Shown: positions 1 through 9,380, numbered from the stretch's first letter. The stretch: DNA of 29,592 nt from CAZQEZ01 sp964592475 (GCA_964592475.1 CAZQEZ010000052.1:1-29592), one strand, 5' to 3'. Numbers and translations are program-made. Notes: generated by a model not told the origin, from the sequence alone.

Positions 1-52
1 AATAAAGATTTGCATTTATTTGCTTTAAAAGTGGCTATTTATAAAATCATAT

Positions 53-259
53 TCAGCAACATGGATCGTTCATTTGGATAGGAGGGCAAGGAACTGTGCC
101 ATAAGAACAGAATATGCAACAGTCGCCCTTTTTTGGTTTGAGTATTTTTTTGCAATTTTCACATGCGTAAAAGAATTGACAAGCGTTTGTGGGCATTATT
201 TCTTCTTTTTTAAAGTTACAATGCGGGCAATTAACTACGGACTTGACCTCAACTTGCAT
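53..259 (-). CDS. GDCCVxC-type small cysteine-rich protein
   Basis: A 68-residue protein with eleven cysteines. Two CxxC-like knuckles (CPHC at 11-14, CENC at 33-36) suggest a zinc-ribbon-like fold, and the segment GDCCIFCSYGTVPCPPIQ (45-62) matches the signature of the GDCCVxC (seleno)protein family. In that family one signature cysteine is selenocysteine in some species; here all positions are ordinary Cys codons. There is no signal peptide, so it should be cytoplasmic. The biochemical role of the family is not known to me; a metal- or thiol-related role is only inference. The ATG at 257-259 is the only reasonable start. It is transcribed away from the GH88 gene and seems to stand alone in this window. 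Confidence 0.8.
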   Translation of the reverse strand: MQVEVKSVVNCPHCNFKKEEIMPTNACQFFYACENCKKILKPKKGDCCIFCSYGTVPCPPIQMNDPCC

Positions 260-374
260 AATTTTGCAATTCTTGTATAATTAAAAAATCTTATTGGTTA
301 TTGAACTAGCAATATTATAAAATTATCTATAATTTAGCTCTCAAATGATCACAATATATTAAACCGAAAATTAT

Positions 375-1613
375 ATGAACAAAAATTTTGTATTAATAAT
401 TACTTTGTTTCTATTTTACGCCTGCGCTACTCAGCAGGAACAAAAAGAACAGCCTATAGCAGAAGTAGTGGAAGAAAGTCTTGAATTTGCCGTAGAGCAA
501 TACCAAGGAATGTTAAAAGCTTTACCAGATTCCACTCAAAATCCGCGAACAATAAAAAATGATACCATTAGAACCATTAAAATCAGAGACTGGACCAGTG
601 GGTTTTTTCCAGGAAGTTTGTGGTATTTATATGAATATACCGGGGATGAATCATTGAAAAAAGCTGCTATGGCTCGTACTGCACCACTCGAAGACAATAA
701 AAATAATGTGAATACCCACGATTTGGGCTTTATGCTTTATAATAGCTTTGGCAATGCCTATAGAATAACCGGTGACAAAGCGTACAAAGAAATTTTATTG
801 CAAGGGGCTAAATCATTAACTTCTCGTTTCCATCCCAATGTAGGATGCATCCGATCTTGGGATCACGGAGATTGGCAATTTCCGGTAATCATCGATAATA
901 TGATGAATTTGGAATATCTTTTTTGGGCTACAGCGGCTGGTGGTGATCAACGATATACAGAGGTTTCTTTATCACATGCTGATACTACCATACTTCATCA
1001 TTACAGAGATGACTACAGCACCTGGCACGTGGTTGATTATGACACCATTACTGGTGAACCAATAGCTAAAATGACGCACCAGGGTTTTGCAGATGAATCA
1101 TCTTGGGCTAGGGGACAGGCCTGGGGATTTTACGGCTTCACCATGATGTTTCGTGAGACAAAAGACCTAAAATATCTCACGCATGCTCAAAATATCGCTT
1201 CCTTTCTTTTAGATCATCCTAATTTACCGGAAGATTATGTTCCTTATTGGGATTTTGATGCACCTAATATTCCTGAAGAGGAACGAGATGCTTCCGCGGG
1301 AGCAATAATGGCATCAGCACTTTTAGAATTGAGCCAGTATACTGCGGGTGAAGATAGCAGCAAATATGTGAATGCTGCCGAAAAAATCATAAGGAGTTTA
1401 AGTAGTGAAGAATACAGGGCATCACTTGGGGAAAATAAAAATTTTATCTTGATGCACAGTGTTGGTTCTAAACCACATGGTGGTGAAATTGATGTGCCGC
1501 TCAACTATGCAGATTATTATTATATCGAATCGCTTTTGCGAATGAAGGAATTATTAGAAGTTGGTGAAATAGAGAGGATTCAATCTACGTCTGATTTGGT
1601 AAATATATATTAG
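375..1613 (+). CDS. Glycoside hydrolase family 88 lipoprotein (unsaturated glucuronyl hydrolase-like)
   Basis: A 412-residue member of family GH88, whose enzymes remove the unsaturated uronic acid left at the non-reducing end by polysaccharide lyases through a hydration mechanism. The N-terminus is a lipoprotein signal with a lipobox ending at Cys17, so the mature enzyme should be membrane-anchored. Family landmarks are visible: DWTSGFFPG (72-80), HDLGFM (115-120) with Asp116, IIDNMMNLE (172-180) with Asp174, and WARGQAWGFYG (244-254). Asp116 and Asp174 match the two conserved catalytic aspartates of this family. The length fits a full enzyme plus signal. No lyase, SusC/SusD pair or sulfatase lies next to it, so its substrate cannot be read from context. 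A two-way terminator follows. Confidence 0.92.
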   Translation: MNKNFVLIITLFLFYACATQQEQKEQPIAEVVEESLEFAVEQYQGMLKALPDSTQNPRTIKNDTIRTIKIRDWTSGFFPGSLWYLYEYTGDESLKKAAMARTAPLEDNKNNVNTHDLGFMLYNSFGNAYRITGDKAYKEILLQGAKSLTSRFHPNVGCIRSWDHGDWQFPVIIDNMMNLEYLFWATAAGGDQRYTEVSLSHADTTILHHYRDDYSTWHVVDYDTITGEPIAKMTHQGFADESSWARGQAWGFYGFTMMFRETKDLKYLTHAQNIASFLLDHPNLPEDYVPYWDFDAPNIPEEERDASAGAIMASALLELSQYTAGEDSSKYVNAAEKIIRSLSSEEYRASLGENKNFILMHSVGSKPHGGEIDVPLNYADYYYIESLLRMKELLEVGEIERIQSTSDLVNIY

Positions 1614-1623
1614 GATACAAAAT

Positions 1624-1655
1624 AAAATGGCTACATGTTTAAAGTAGCCATTTTT
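1624..1655. terminator. Two-way terminator between GH88 gene and sdhB
   Basis: A 10-base-pair stem, AAATGGCTAC (1625-1634) with GTAGCCATTT (1644-1653), and a 9-base loop. A-rich and T-rich flanks allow it to work for both converging genes. Confidence 0.8.
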
Positions 1656-1687
1656 CATGAAAGAATTAATTAAAAGCTTTATAAAAT

Positions 1688-2443
1688 CTATTCTGTTTCT
1701 TTAGAAGTAAAAGATGCAGATAAATACTCGGCATTGAGTCTGGCAATATTTTCCTGACTTATTTCTTTCGGACATTCTACCGAGCAAGCGCCTGTATTGG
1801 TACAATTACCAAATCCTTCTTCATCCATTTGCTCTACCATAGCAATTGCCCTTCTTTTCCGTTCTGCTTGTCCCTGGGGTAGCAAGGCCAGCTGCGATAC
1901 TTTAGCCGAAACAAAAAGCATGGCTGAGGCATTTTTACAGGCTGCCACGCAAGCACCGCACCCTATACACGACGCAGCATCAAAAGCCAAATCAGCATTC
2001 TTTTTGTTAATAGGAATCGCGTTGGCATCTACGGCAGCACCGGTATTTACCGATACATATCCACCTTTTTGCATAATTCGCTCAAACGAACTTCTATCAG
2101 TCACCAAATCTTTGATCACCGGGAAGGCTTTTGCTCGCCATGGTTCAATTACTATAGTATCTCCATCTTTAAAACTACGCATGTGCAATTGGCAAACAGT
2201 AATTGCTGTCTCCGGGCCATGAGGTCTACCATTAATATATAAACTACAGGAGCCACAGATACCTTCACGACAATCGTGGTCAAAATGAACAGGATCTTCT
2301 CCTTTTTTTGCCAATTCTTCATTTAAAATATCGAGCATTTCTAAAAATGAAGAACCTGATGATATATCTTTTACTTCGTAAGTTTTCAGCTGCCCTTTAC
2401 TTTTAGCATCTTTTTGACGCCATATTTTTAATTTAAAATTCAT
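1688..2443 (-). CDS. sdhB: Succinate dehydrogenase/fumarate reductase iron-sulfur subunit
   Basis: A 251-residue electron-transfer subunit that passes electrons between the flavin in SdhA and the quinone site at the membrane. The N-terminal ferredoxin half binds 2Fe-2S through Cys58, Cys63, Cys66 and Cys84 (CREGICGSC and a distant Cys). The C-terminal half has a CIGCGACVAAC motif (159-169) for 4Fe-4S, and a CTNTGACSVECP motif (214-225) for the remaining clusters. All ligands expected for the three-cluster subunit are present. It is the last gene of the sdhCAB operon, 33 bases after sdhA, and ends at the shared terminator near 1640. Confidence 0.97.
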   Translation of the reverse strand: MNFKLKIWRQKDAKSKGQLKTYEVKDISSGSSFLEMLDILNEELAKKGEDPVHFDHDCREGICGSCSLYINGRPHGPETAITVCQLHMRSFKDGDTIVIEPWRAKAFPVIKDLVTDRSSFERIMQKGGYVSVNTGAAVDANAIPINKKNADLAFDAASCIGCGACVAACKNASAMLFVSAKVSQLALLPQGQAERKRRAIAMVEQMDEEGFGNCTNTGACSVECPKEISQENIARLNAEYLSASFTSKETE

Positions 2444-2476
2444 ATTCTTATTGTTTCTTAGTAGAAAATCAGATTT

Positions 2477-4408
2477 TTATTTATAACTTCTTTGGGTAAG
2501 CTTAACATATTCGAATTCCAAATCTTCTTTATGCAATACTTCATCCTGTCCTTCACCCTTGTATTCCCATGCCGCTACATAAGAGAATTTGTCGTCGTTT
2601 CGCAGTGCTTCACCTTCTTCTGTCTGAAACTCTTCTCTAAAGTGTCCACCACAAGATTCTTCTCTTTGTAATGCATCTACAATCATCAATTCACCCAGTT
2701 CGATAAAATCAGCTACACGCATAGCTTTTTCTAGCGACTGGTTCAGTTCATCGTTTGTACCTAATACTTTTACATCTTTCCAAAAGTCTTTCTGAAGTTT
2801 TTTCACTTGTTCCCGAGCTTCTTTTAAACCTTCAGCACTTCTCGACATACCACATTTATCCCACATTATTTTACCTAATGCTTTGTGAAACTCATCTACC
2901 GTACGAGTACCATTGGTTGAAAGCAATTTTTGGATGCGCTCTTTTACATTTTTTTCAGCTTCCTTAAATTCAGGAGCATCCGTGCTTACTTTGTCGTATG
3001 ACAAACCAGACAAATAGTCGCCAATTGTATAAGGTATTACAAAATAACCATCTGCTAATCCCTGCATCAATGCACTGGCCCCCAATCTATTGGCTCCATG
3101 ATCGGAGAAATTACATTCGCCAAGCGCATACAATCCGGGTAAATTGGTCATTAAATTATAGTCTACCCAAAGCCCACCCATGGTGTAATGCACAGCAGGA
3201 TAGATCATCATGGGTACTTCATAAGGATTTTCACCTGTGATTTTTTCGTACATTTGAAATAAATTGCCATATTTGGCAGAAATGGTGCTTTTTCCATCTC
3301 TTTTTATTGCATCTGCAAAGTCAAGATATACTGCCAATCCAGTTCCTACTCCATATCCTTTATCACAAACGGCTTTAGCATTTCTGGAGGCTACGTCTCG
3401 TGGTACCAGGTTGCCAAAAGAAGGATATCTTCTTTCCAGGTAATAATCCCTGTCTTCTTCTTTTAAATCATTAGGACTTAATTTTCCACTTCTAATTTTC
3501 TCTGCATCTTCTTTGCTTTTAGGTACCCAAACACGACCGTCGTTTCGTAGCGATTCCGACATTAAGGTTAGTTTTGATTGTTGTTCGCCATGTACTGGAA
3601 TACAAGTGGGGTGAATTTGAGTAAAACAAGGATTGGCAAAAAGTGCACCTTTTCTATGCGCTCTCCACGCTGCTGAGGTATTACAACCCATTGCATTGGT
3701 AGAAAGGAAGAATACATTGCCATATCCACCACTGGCTAAAAGAACAGCATGAGCACTGTGCGAGTCCACAGCACCTGTTACCATGTTACGGCTTACAATT
3801 CCACGAGCTTTACCATCTACCATTACCAGTTCTACCATCTCTGTACGGGAATATAATTTCACTTTACCTTTAGCTACCTGACGGCTGAGAGCACCGTATG
3901 CTCCTAATAGAAGCTGTTGCCCGGTTTGTCCTCTTGCATAAAATGTTCTGGATACCTGGGCTCCACCAAAGGACCGATTGTCGAGTAAACCGCCATACTC
4001 TCTGGCAAATGGAACTCCTTGTGCAACACATTGATCGATAATATTACCACTTACTTCAGCCAGTCGGTACACGTTGCCTTCTCTGGAGCGATAATCACCA
4101 CCTTTCACAGTATCATAAAACAAGCGATACACGCTATCACCATCATTTTGATAATTTTTAGATGCATTGATACCACCTTGTGCTGCAATACTGTGAGCCC
4201 GACGGGCACTGTCCTGGTAGAAAAAAGCTTTTACATTATATCCCAATTCAGCCAGGGATGCAGCTGCGGAGGCACCAGCTAAACCTGTACCAACTACAAT
4301 TATATCGTATTTTCTTTTATTGGCAGGATTTACTAGCTTCAGATTAAATTTGTGTTTGGTCCATTTTTCTGCTAAAGGACCTTCAGGAATTTTCGATTCT
4401 AACTTCAT
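2477..4408 (-). CDS. sdhA: Succinate dehydrogenase/fumarate reductase flavoprotein subunit
   Basis: A 643-residue flavoprotein that oxidises succinate to fumarate in the TCA cycle (or the reverse), facing the cytoplasm. The FAD-binding Rossmann motif VVGTGLAGASAAA starts near residue 38. HSIAAQGGIN (72-81) contains the histidine that carries covalent FAD in this family. Further conserved stretches are HPTCIPVHGEQ, the active-site region with LVPRDVASRN, and YPAVHYTMGGLWVD with GECNFSDHGANRLGASALMQ near the C-terminal part of the FAD domain. The length fits the type B (Bacillus/Wolinella-like) enzymes. It lies between sdhC (2 bases upstream) and sdhB, so the three genes are cotranscribed. Direction in the cell cannot be read from sequence; sdh is the safer name. 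Confidence 0.97.
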   Translation of the reverse strand: MKLESKIPEGPLAEKWTKHKFNLKLVNPANKRKYDIIVVGTGLAGASAAASLAELGYNVKAFFYQDSARRAHSIAAQGGINASKNYQNDGDSVYRLFYDTVKGGDYRSREGNVYRLAEVSGNIIDQCVAQGVPFAREYGGLLDNRSFGGAQVSRTFYARGQTGQQLLLGAYGALSRQVAKGKVKLYSRTEMVELVMVDGKARGIVSRNMVTGAVDSHSAHAVLLASGGYGNVFFLSTNAMGCNTSAAWRAHRKGALFANPCFTQIHPTCIPVHGEQQSKLTLMSESLRNDGRVWVPKSKEDAEKIRSGKLSPNDLKEEDRDYYLERRYPSFGNLVPRDVASRNAKAVCDKGYGVGTGLAVYLDFADAIKRDGKSTISAKYGNLFQMYEKITGENPYEVPMMIYPAVHYTMGGLWVDYNLMTNLPGLYALGECNFSDHGANRLGASALMQGLADGYFVIPYTIGDYLSGLSYDKVSTDAPEFKEAEKNVKERIQKLLSTNGTRTVDEFHKALGKIMWDKCGMSRSAEGLKEAREQVKKLQKDFWKDVKVLGTNDELNQSLEKAMRVADFIELGELMIVDALQREESCGGHFREEFQTEEGEALRNDDKFSYVAAWEYKGEGQDEVLHKEDLEFEYVKLTQRSYK

Positions 4409-4410
4409 AA

Positions 4411-5100
4411 TTATGATAGTGTTTTAAGATAGATATGAACTGGCATATACGCAAATAATAAACATACAATCACACCAAAACCATAACCTAATCTTTTGAT
4501 AAATGTATTGTATTTTGGATGACGGAATCCCAATGTTTGGGAAGTACTTTGAAAACCATGAAATAAATGTAATGCTAAAAACAGCATGCAAAACACATAA
4601 AATCCAGAATAAAAGGGGCTACTAAAAGCCTCTACTACAATAGCGTAAAGATTTTTAATCTCGTCAGTACCTTCATATTGCACCATAGGAACATCCCCAA
4701 ACTTCATTTCGTAAAGAAAAGAACGTAAATGAACGGCAAGGAAAACTAAAATCACTATACCTAACACCATCATATTTCTGGAGGTCCAGGTGCTATTTTG
4801 ATTGGCATTGCTTACTGCATAACCAACACCTCTTGCTTTTCTGTTATTGTAAGTAAGTACCACAGAATAAATAATGTGAACCAAAATACTAGTAGCTGTA
4901 AGCCAACGCAATACTTGAACCAATTGATTTGTTGTCATAAATTCCGCGTAGCGGTTAAAGGCTTCTCCACCATCATCTTTAAATAGGAGAGTATTACCAG
5001 ACACGTGACCTATAAGAAATATAATCAGAAATAACCCACTTAAGGCCATCACAGTTTTTTTGCCTATCGAACTGTTGAATGTTTTTGAAAACCAACTCAT
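4411..5100 (-). CDS. sdhC: Succinate dehydrogenase cytochrome b subunit (b558 family)
   Basis: A 229-residue membrane anchor with about five hydrophobic segments (near 18-34, 66-84, 110-126, 165-182 and 205-222). Conserved histidines in or near these segments (His32, His75, His124, His178, His222) are the candidates for ligands of the haem b groups, as in the single-subunit b558 anchors of Bacillus and Bacteroidota. This protein holds the catalytic SdhA/SdhB pair on the inner membrane and forms the quinone site. There is no separate sdhD, as expected for this type. It is the first gene of the operon. Its start is the ATG just downstream of a good promoter (5147-5177). Confidence 0.95.
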   Translation of the reverse strand: MSWFSKTFNSSIGKKTVMALSGLFLIIFLIGHVSGNTLLFKDDGGEAFNRYAEFMTTNQLVQVLRWLTATSILVHIIYSVVLTYNNRKARGVGYAVSNANQNSTWTSRNMMVLGIVILVFLAVHLRSFLYEMKFGDVPMVQYEGTDEIKNLYAIVVEAFSSPFYSGFYVFCMLFLALHLFHGFQSTSQTLGFRHPKYNTFIKRLGYGFGVIVCLLFAYMPVHIYLKTLS

Positions 5101-5491
5101 ATGCTTTATTCAATCATTTTAAAATTTAATATATTAATGTACTATGCAAATCTAAATTGCACCATAGTACAAAACAATGATAAAGCTCATTATAAAATAT
5201 AATTTACAATTATTCTAAATTATCATTAAATCATAAATATTTAAATTAGTTAAGATAATCAAATAGTAATTTGTCTGTTTATTAGTTTTGTTGGGAAATC
5301 CTTCTTCTTTTTTAAGAATAGGTAAGATTTTAATTGAAATTGTGAGGCAAATGATTTAATTTAGATATGGTATATCTTTTTTTGTGTAGATATCGTTAGA
5401 ATTTAAATATTAGAAACATTGCAATTTCTTATTTGTTTTTGATGGATATAGCGCATTAGTAGGTAAGTTTTAAGGCATAAAAGAAAAGAAT
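5101..5491. other. Divergent spacer, sdhC / CHU_C protein
   Basis: A 391-base AT-rich spacer between divergent genes. It holds the sdh promoter near its left end. No reading frame with coding character, RNA gene or long repeat was seen in the rest; the promoter for the secreted protein on the right could not be placed with confidence. Confidence 0.6.
5147..5177 (-). promoter_or_regulatory. Probable sdhCAB promoter
   Basis: On the minus strand the -7 element reads TAGATTTG (5154 down to 5147), a full match to the Bacteroidota consensus TAnnTTTG. A TTG (5177-5175) sits 20 bases upstream as a -33 element. The predicted leader is roughly 40 bases. Confidence 0.55.
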
Positions 5492-8317
5492 TTGAAATCT
5501 ATTATTAATTTTACACTATTGGCATTATTGTTTATAAGTGGTGTTTTTGGCCCTTTATATGGCACACATATACGAGCAGGTGAAATCACTGCTACTCTGA
5601 TCGATTGCCAAACCTATTCTTATCAATTTACCATTACAGGATACACGGATACCGGCTCACAGGTGCAGTTTGGCGGTGGAGAAATCAATTTTGGTGATGG
5701 CACTGTAATACGATTGGATACCAGGGATTTCAACTTAAAGCAGGACCTGGGCAATGAAGTCGCGATAAATATATTTCTTGAAAATCATACTTTTCCCGGG
5801 CCAGGCACCTATACTATTACCTTCCGTGAATTTAATCGGAATGCCAATGTTGTTAACATGGATAGATCTGTAGACACGCCTTTTTATATTGAAACTACCA
5901 TAATTATCGATCCTTTATTAGGATGCAACAATACCCCTGTACTTACTATTCCACCCATTGATGGAGCTTGTACCAATAAACTTTTTATGCATAATCCTGG
6001 CGCTTATGATGTAGATGGCGATAGCTTGTCTTATAAATTAGTTATACCCAAGCAAAATCGCGATCAGCCTGTTGCCAATTATCGCTATCCCAATGATTCT
6101 CAATTTGGTGGTACTCAACAAGATGGTTCTACCCCCACTTTATTTTCACTGGATGCTGAAACAGGTGATTTAATGTGGAATTCTCCGGGTATGGCAGGGG
6201 AGTATAATTTAGCTTTTATTGTAGAAGAATGGAGACAAATTGGTGACCGGTGGGTGAGATTAGGATATGTAACTCGGGATATGCAGGTGATTGTAGACGA
6301 ATGTGACAATGAACCACCGGAAATTTTTTTACCTGAAGATACTTGTGTAGTAGCCGGTGCATTAGTAGAAAAAGACTTCATAGCCATTGACCCTGATGGA
6401 GATAATGTAAAATTAGAATCATTTGGAGCTGTTTATAATCTTGATGTTTCTCGCGCCACCTATACACCCTTTTTTGAAATAAACCAAGATCCTTACCAAG
6501 GCGATACCGCTAAAATCACTTTCAATTGGCAAACAGTTTGTGCACATGTGCGAGAAAATCCTTATCAAGTAAGAGTAAAAGCTACGGATGATGGTACTCC
6601 TAACTTGGCTTCTTTTGATACCTGGAACATTGAAGTGGTAGGGCCGGCACCAGAAGGACTTACAGCTACAAAAGTCACCAATAGGTCTATTAGAATTAGT
6701 TGGGACGACTATGAATGTGATGGGGCAGCTACCATGCAAATTTGGCGAAGAGTAGGAAGTAATCCTTTTATACCTGATGCCTGTGAGATAGGAATGCGGG
6801 AAGGCGCAGGATATGAATTAATAAATACTGTACCGATAGGGCAAAGTGATTTTATAGATGATAATAATGGTATTGGTTTAAGTTTTGGAGCTAATTATTG
6901 CTATAGATTAGTCGCAGTATTTCCAAGTCCCAGAGGAGGTGAAAGTATTGTTTCAGAAGAAATATGTGAATACATTGAAATTACCAGTCCGGTGATAACC
7001 AATGTTTCGGTTGAAAAAACCGGTGAATCGGATGGTGAAATAATGGTAAAATGGACGACTCCTCTTGAAATAGATGGTGTTGCTTTTCCACCACCTTACA
7101 CTTATGATTTATACAGGGCAACCGGATTAATAGGAACACTCGGAGGGGGTAGTCAAATAGCTTCCGGGATCAGTGAAAATGACACAATTTATAATGATAC
7201 TGGTCTAAATACTTTAGATTTAGCTTATAATTACTACTTAGAATTAAAAGATGCCAATGGAACTTTGGTGGATACTTCAGCAGTAGCATCCTCAGTAAGG
7301 TTAGAATTGTCACCACAAGTAGGTTTCATTGGGTTGGAATGGCAAGCCGAAGTACCATGGTCCAATGAAGCAACAGAATATCCAATGCATCTAATATACA
7401 GGGATCGGGTAAACGATTCCGATCCGGGGGCATTAGTTTTAATTGATAGTATTAATGTACTTGAAAATGGCTTCTTTTATTTAGACGATGGATCAGCCAC
7501 CAATCAAGAATTAAATGAGGATGATGAGTATTGCTATGTAATCGAAACCAGAGGAACTTATGGAAACCCAATAATATTAGATCCCCTGCTCAATAAATCT
7601 CAACGAGCATGTGCTCAACCAAACGACACCATACCTCCTTGTACTCCTATTGATATTGCCTTTAATGATTTTAACAGTCCTGATGAATGCGAGGAATTTA
7701 TGAGTCAGCAATTATGTGATTTCAATGATTTTACTAATACCCTTATCTGGTCTCCTGATCTTACGGGCGATTGTGACGATGATATTCGTGGTTATAACGT
7801 ATTTTTCTCTTCTACCGGAGAAGACGGGACTTTTGAACAAATTGCTTTTACACGAGATACTTTTTTTATCCATGATAATTTACCGTCATTTGCAGGATGT
7901 TATCAAATTTCAGCGATAGACAGGTCGGGTAATGAAAGTGAAAGATCTGAAATAATTTGTAAAGACAATTGCCCTCAGTTGGTTTTTCCTAATGTGATTA
8001 CCCCCAATGAAGATGGAAAAAATGATATTTTTAGAGCAATAACCAATAGTTCGGAACAAATTTGTCCCTGGTTCGTGGAAAGTGTTACGTTTAAAGTGTT
8101 TAATCGCTGGGGGGCTGAAGTTTATGATTCGGAAAGACAATCAAACCTGGAGCAAACTAATTTTGTAAATTGGAATGGTGAAACTAATTCAGGAGAACCG
8201 GTGAGTTCAGGAATTTATTATTACCTCGCCGAAGTTACCTTTGATGTACTTAATCCAAAGCAAAAAATGCAAGAAATTAAAGGATGGATCCATGTGTTGG
8301 ATGATGAAGCAAATTAG
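5492..8317 (+). CDS. Secreted multidomain protein with CHU_C (type IX secretion) C-terminal domain
   Basis: A 941-residue exported protein. The reading frame has no ATG near its front; the TTG at 5492 gives a typical signal peptide (lysine, then hydrophobic residues to about 19) and is preceded by a purine-rich AAGAAAAGAA, so it is the chosen start. The body is rich in beta-sandwich-like stretches: a region near 270-385 like cadherin/PKD modules (DPDGDN, KATDDGTPN) and one from about 388 like fibronectin type III (PEGLTATKVTNRSIRISW). The last ~95 residues (LVFPNVITPNEDGKNDIF, VFNRWGAEVYDS, WNGETNSGEPVSSGIYYY) are the gliding-motility-associated C-terminal domain, a sorting signal for the type IX secretion system. 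It is probably delivered to the cell surface or medium as an adhesin-like protein. No enzyme domain was seen. A strong terminator follows. Confidence 0.88.
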   Translation: MKSIINFTLLALLFISGVFGPLYGTHIRAGEITATLIDCQTYSYQFTITGYTDTGSQVQFGGGEINFGDGTVIRLDTRDFNLKQDLGNEVAINIFLENHTFPGPGTYTITFREFNRNANVVNMDRSVDTPFYIETTIIIDPLLGCNNTPVLTIPPIDGACTNKLFMHNPGAYDVDGDSLSYKLVIPKQNRDQPVANYRYPNDSQFGGTQQDGSTPTLFSLDAETGDLMWNSPGMAGEYNLAFIVEEWRQIGDRWVRLGYVTRDMQVIVDECDNEPPEIFLPEDTCVVAGALVEKDFIAIDPDGDNVKLESFGAVYNLDVSRATYTPFFEINQDPYQGDTAKITFNWQTVCAHVRENPYQVRVKATDDGTPNLASFDTWNIEVVGPAPEGLTATKVTNRSIRISWDDYECDGAATMQIWRRVGSNPFIPDACEIGMREGAGYELINTVPIGQSDFIDDNNGIGLSFGANYCYRLVAVFPSPRGGESIVSEEICEYIEITSPVITNVSVEKTGESDGEIMVKWTTPLEIDGVAFPPPYTYDLYRATGLIGTLGGGSQIASGISENDTIYNDTGLNTLDLAYNYYLELKDANGTLVDTSAVASSVRLELSPQVGFIGLEWQAEVPWSNEATEYPMHLIYRDRVNDSDPGALVLIDSINVLENGFFYLDDGSATNQELNEDDEYCYVIETRGTYGNPIILDPLLNKSQRACAQPNDTIPPCTPIDIAFNDFNSPDECEEFMSQQLCDFNDFTNTLIWSPDLTGDCDDDIRGYNVFFSSTGEDGTFEQIAFTRDTFFIHDNLPSFAGCYQISAIDRSGNESERSEIICKDNCPQLVFPNVITPNEDGKNDIFRAITNSSEQICPWFVESVTFKVFNRWGAEVYDSERQSNLEQTNFVNWNGETNSGEPVSSGIYYYLAEVTFDVLNPKQKMQEIKGWIHVLDDEAN

Positions 8318-8338
8318 ATAAATTACTTCAATGAATTT

Positions 8339-8371
8339 AAAATCCTGCCTTGGAATGAGGCAGGATTTTTA
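8339..8371 (+). terminator. Rho-independent terminator after the CHU_C gene
   Basis: A perfect 10-base-pair stem, AATCCTGCCT (8341-8350) with AGGCAGGATT (8358-8367), a 7-base loop, extended by A/T pairs and followed by a T-run. Confidence 0.88.
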
Positions 8372-8385
8372 TTTAATTTATTACC

Positions 8386-8417
8386 TTTAGGCGGCCTCAA
8401 TATTTTTTATAATTTTG
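8386..8417 (+). promoter_or_regulatory. Probable fabD promoter
   Basis: TAATTTTG (8410-8417) matches the Bacteroidota -7 consensus TAnnTTTG exactly. TTTA (8386-8389), 20 bases upstream, is an approximate -33 element. It lies about 30 bases before the fabD start and just after the preceding terminator. Confidence 0.5.
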
Positions 8418-8445
8418 CTCTTCATTTTATTTAAAACTCCTATTT

Positions 8446-9318
8446 ATGAAAGCATATATTTTTCCCGGACAAGGTTCGCAATCTTCCGGTATGGGAAAGG
8501 ACTTGTATGAAAGCTCATCCAAGGCCAAAACGTTGTTTGAGTCTGCCAATCAAATTTTAGGTTTTGAGATCACTAAAATAATGTTTACCGGATCAGAAGA
8601 AGATTTGAAACAAACTAAAGTTACCCAACCAGCCATATTTTTGCATTCGGTAATACTGGCTACCATTACTGACGATTTTAGGCCTGAGATGGTAGCTGGC
8701 CATTCTTTAGGAGAGTTTTCTGCTTTGGTAGCCAACAAAGCTCTTAATTTTGAAGATGGCCTCAAACTGGTAAGTAAACGCGCACAAGCGATGCAAAAAG
8801 CCTGTGAAGCAAATCCATCTACCATGGCAGCAATTTTAGGATTGGCTGATGATGTTGTAGAAAAAATCTGTAACGAAATTGATGAAGTCGTGGTGCCCGC
8901 AAATTACAATTGCCCCGGCCAGTTAGTAATTTCCGGGTCGCATAAAGGTATCGAAATTGCCATAAACAAGATGAAAGAAGCCGGTGCAAAAAGAGCGCTG
9001 CCTTTGCCTGTAGGTGGGGCTTTCCATTCTCCTTTGATGGAACCTGCAAGAGAAGAATTGGCTCAAGCAATCGATAATACCAACTTTTCTAAGCCAATAT
9101 GTCCGGTATATCAAAATGTAGATGCTAAACCGGCCACAGATGCTGAAATGATTAAGCAAAATTTGATTGCTCAATTAACAGCTCCGGTACGTTGGACTCA
9201 AACAGTGCAGAATATGTATTCGGAAGGAGCTAAGAATTTTATAGAATGTGGACCAGGAAAGGTGCTGCAAGGACTTGTGAAAAAAATAGAAAGAGAAGCA
9301 GAAGTACGTAGTATTTAA
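8446..9318 (+). CDS. fabD: Malonyl-CoA:ACP transacylase
   Basis: A 290-residue cytoplasmic enzyme that moves malonyl groups from CoA to acyl carrier protein, feeding fatty-acid elongation. The family marks are all present: FPGQGSQ at 6-12, the nucleophile elbow GHSLGE at 85-90 with Ser87, Arg112 in KRAQAMQ for binding the malonyl carboxylate, and GAFHSPLM with catalytic His194. The length is that of a single-domain FabD rather than a polyketide synthase module. It has its own promoter and terminator and no fatty-acid genes beside it, so it appears to be a single-gene unit. Confidence 0.97.
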   Translation: MKAYIFPGQGSQSSGMGKDLYESSSKAKTLFESANQILGFEITKIMFTGSEEDLKQTKVTQPAIFLHSVILATITDDFRPEMVAGHSLGEFSALVANKALNFEDGLKLVSKRAQAMQKACEANPSTMAAILGLADDVVEKICNEIDEVVVPANYNCPGQLVISGSHKGIEIAINKMKEAGAKRALPLPVGGAFHSPLMEPAREELAQAIDNTNFSKPICPVYQNVDAKPATDAEMIKQNLIAQLTAPVRWTQTVQNMYSEGAKNFIECGPGKVLQGLVKKIEREAEVRSI

Positions 9319-9321
9319 CAA

Positions 9322-9361
9322 AATAAAAGAGGTGTTAAAATTTAATAACTCCTCTTTTATT
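9322..9361. terminator. Two-way terminator between fabD and DUF1206 gene
   Basis: An 11-base-pair outer stem, AATAAAAGAGG (9322-9332) with CCTCTTTTATT (9351-9361), continued by GTTA/TAAC inside. It suits both converging transcripts. Confidence 0.82.
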
Positions 9362-9380
9362 ATCAACTTCTAATATTCTT

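Noticed and set aside
74..280. Open frame on the plus strand opposite the GDCCVxC gene
   Set aside because: The minus-strand frame matches a known small family; the plus-strand one does not.
1797..2222. Open frame of 141 residues on the plus strand
   Set aside because: It lies wholly inside sdhB on the other strand; sdhB has all cluster ligands and this frame has no recognisable protein features.
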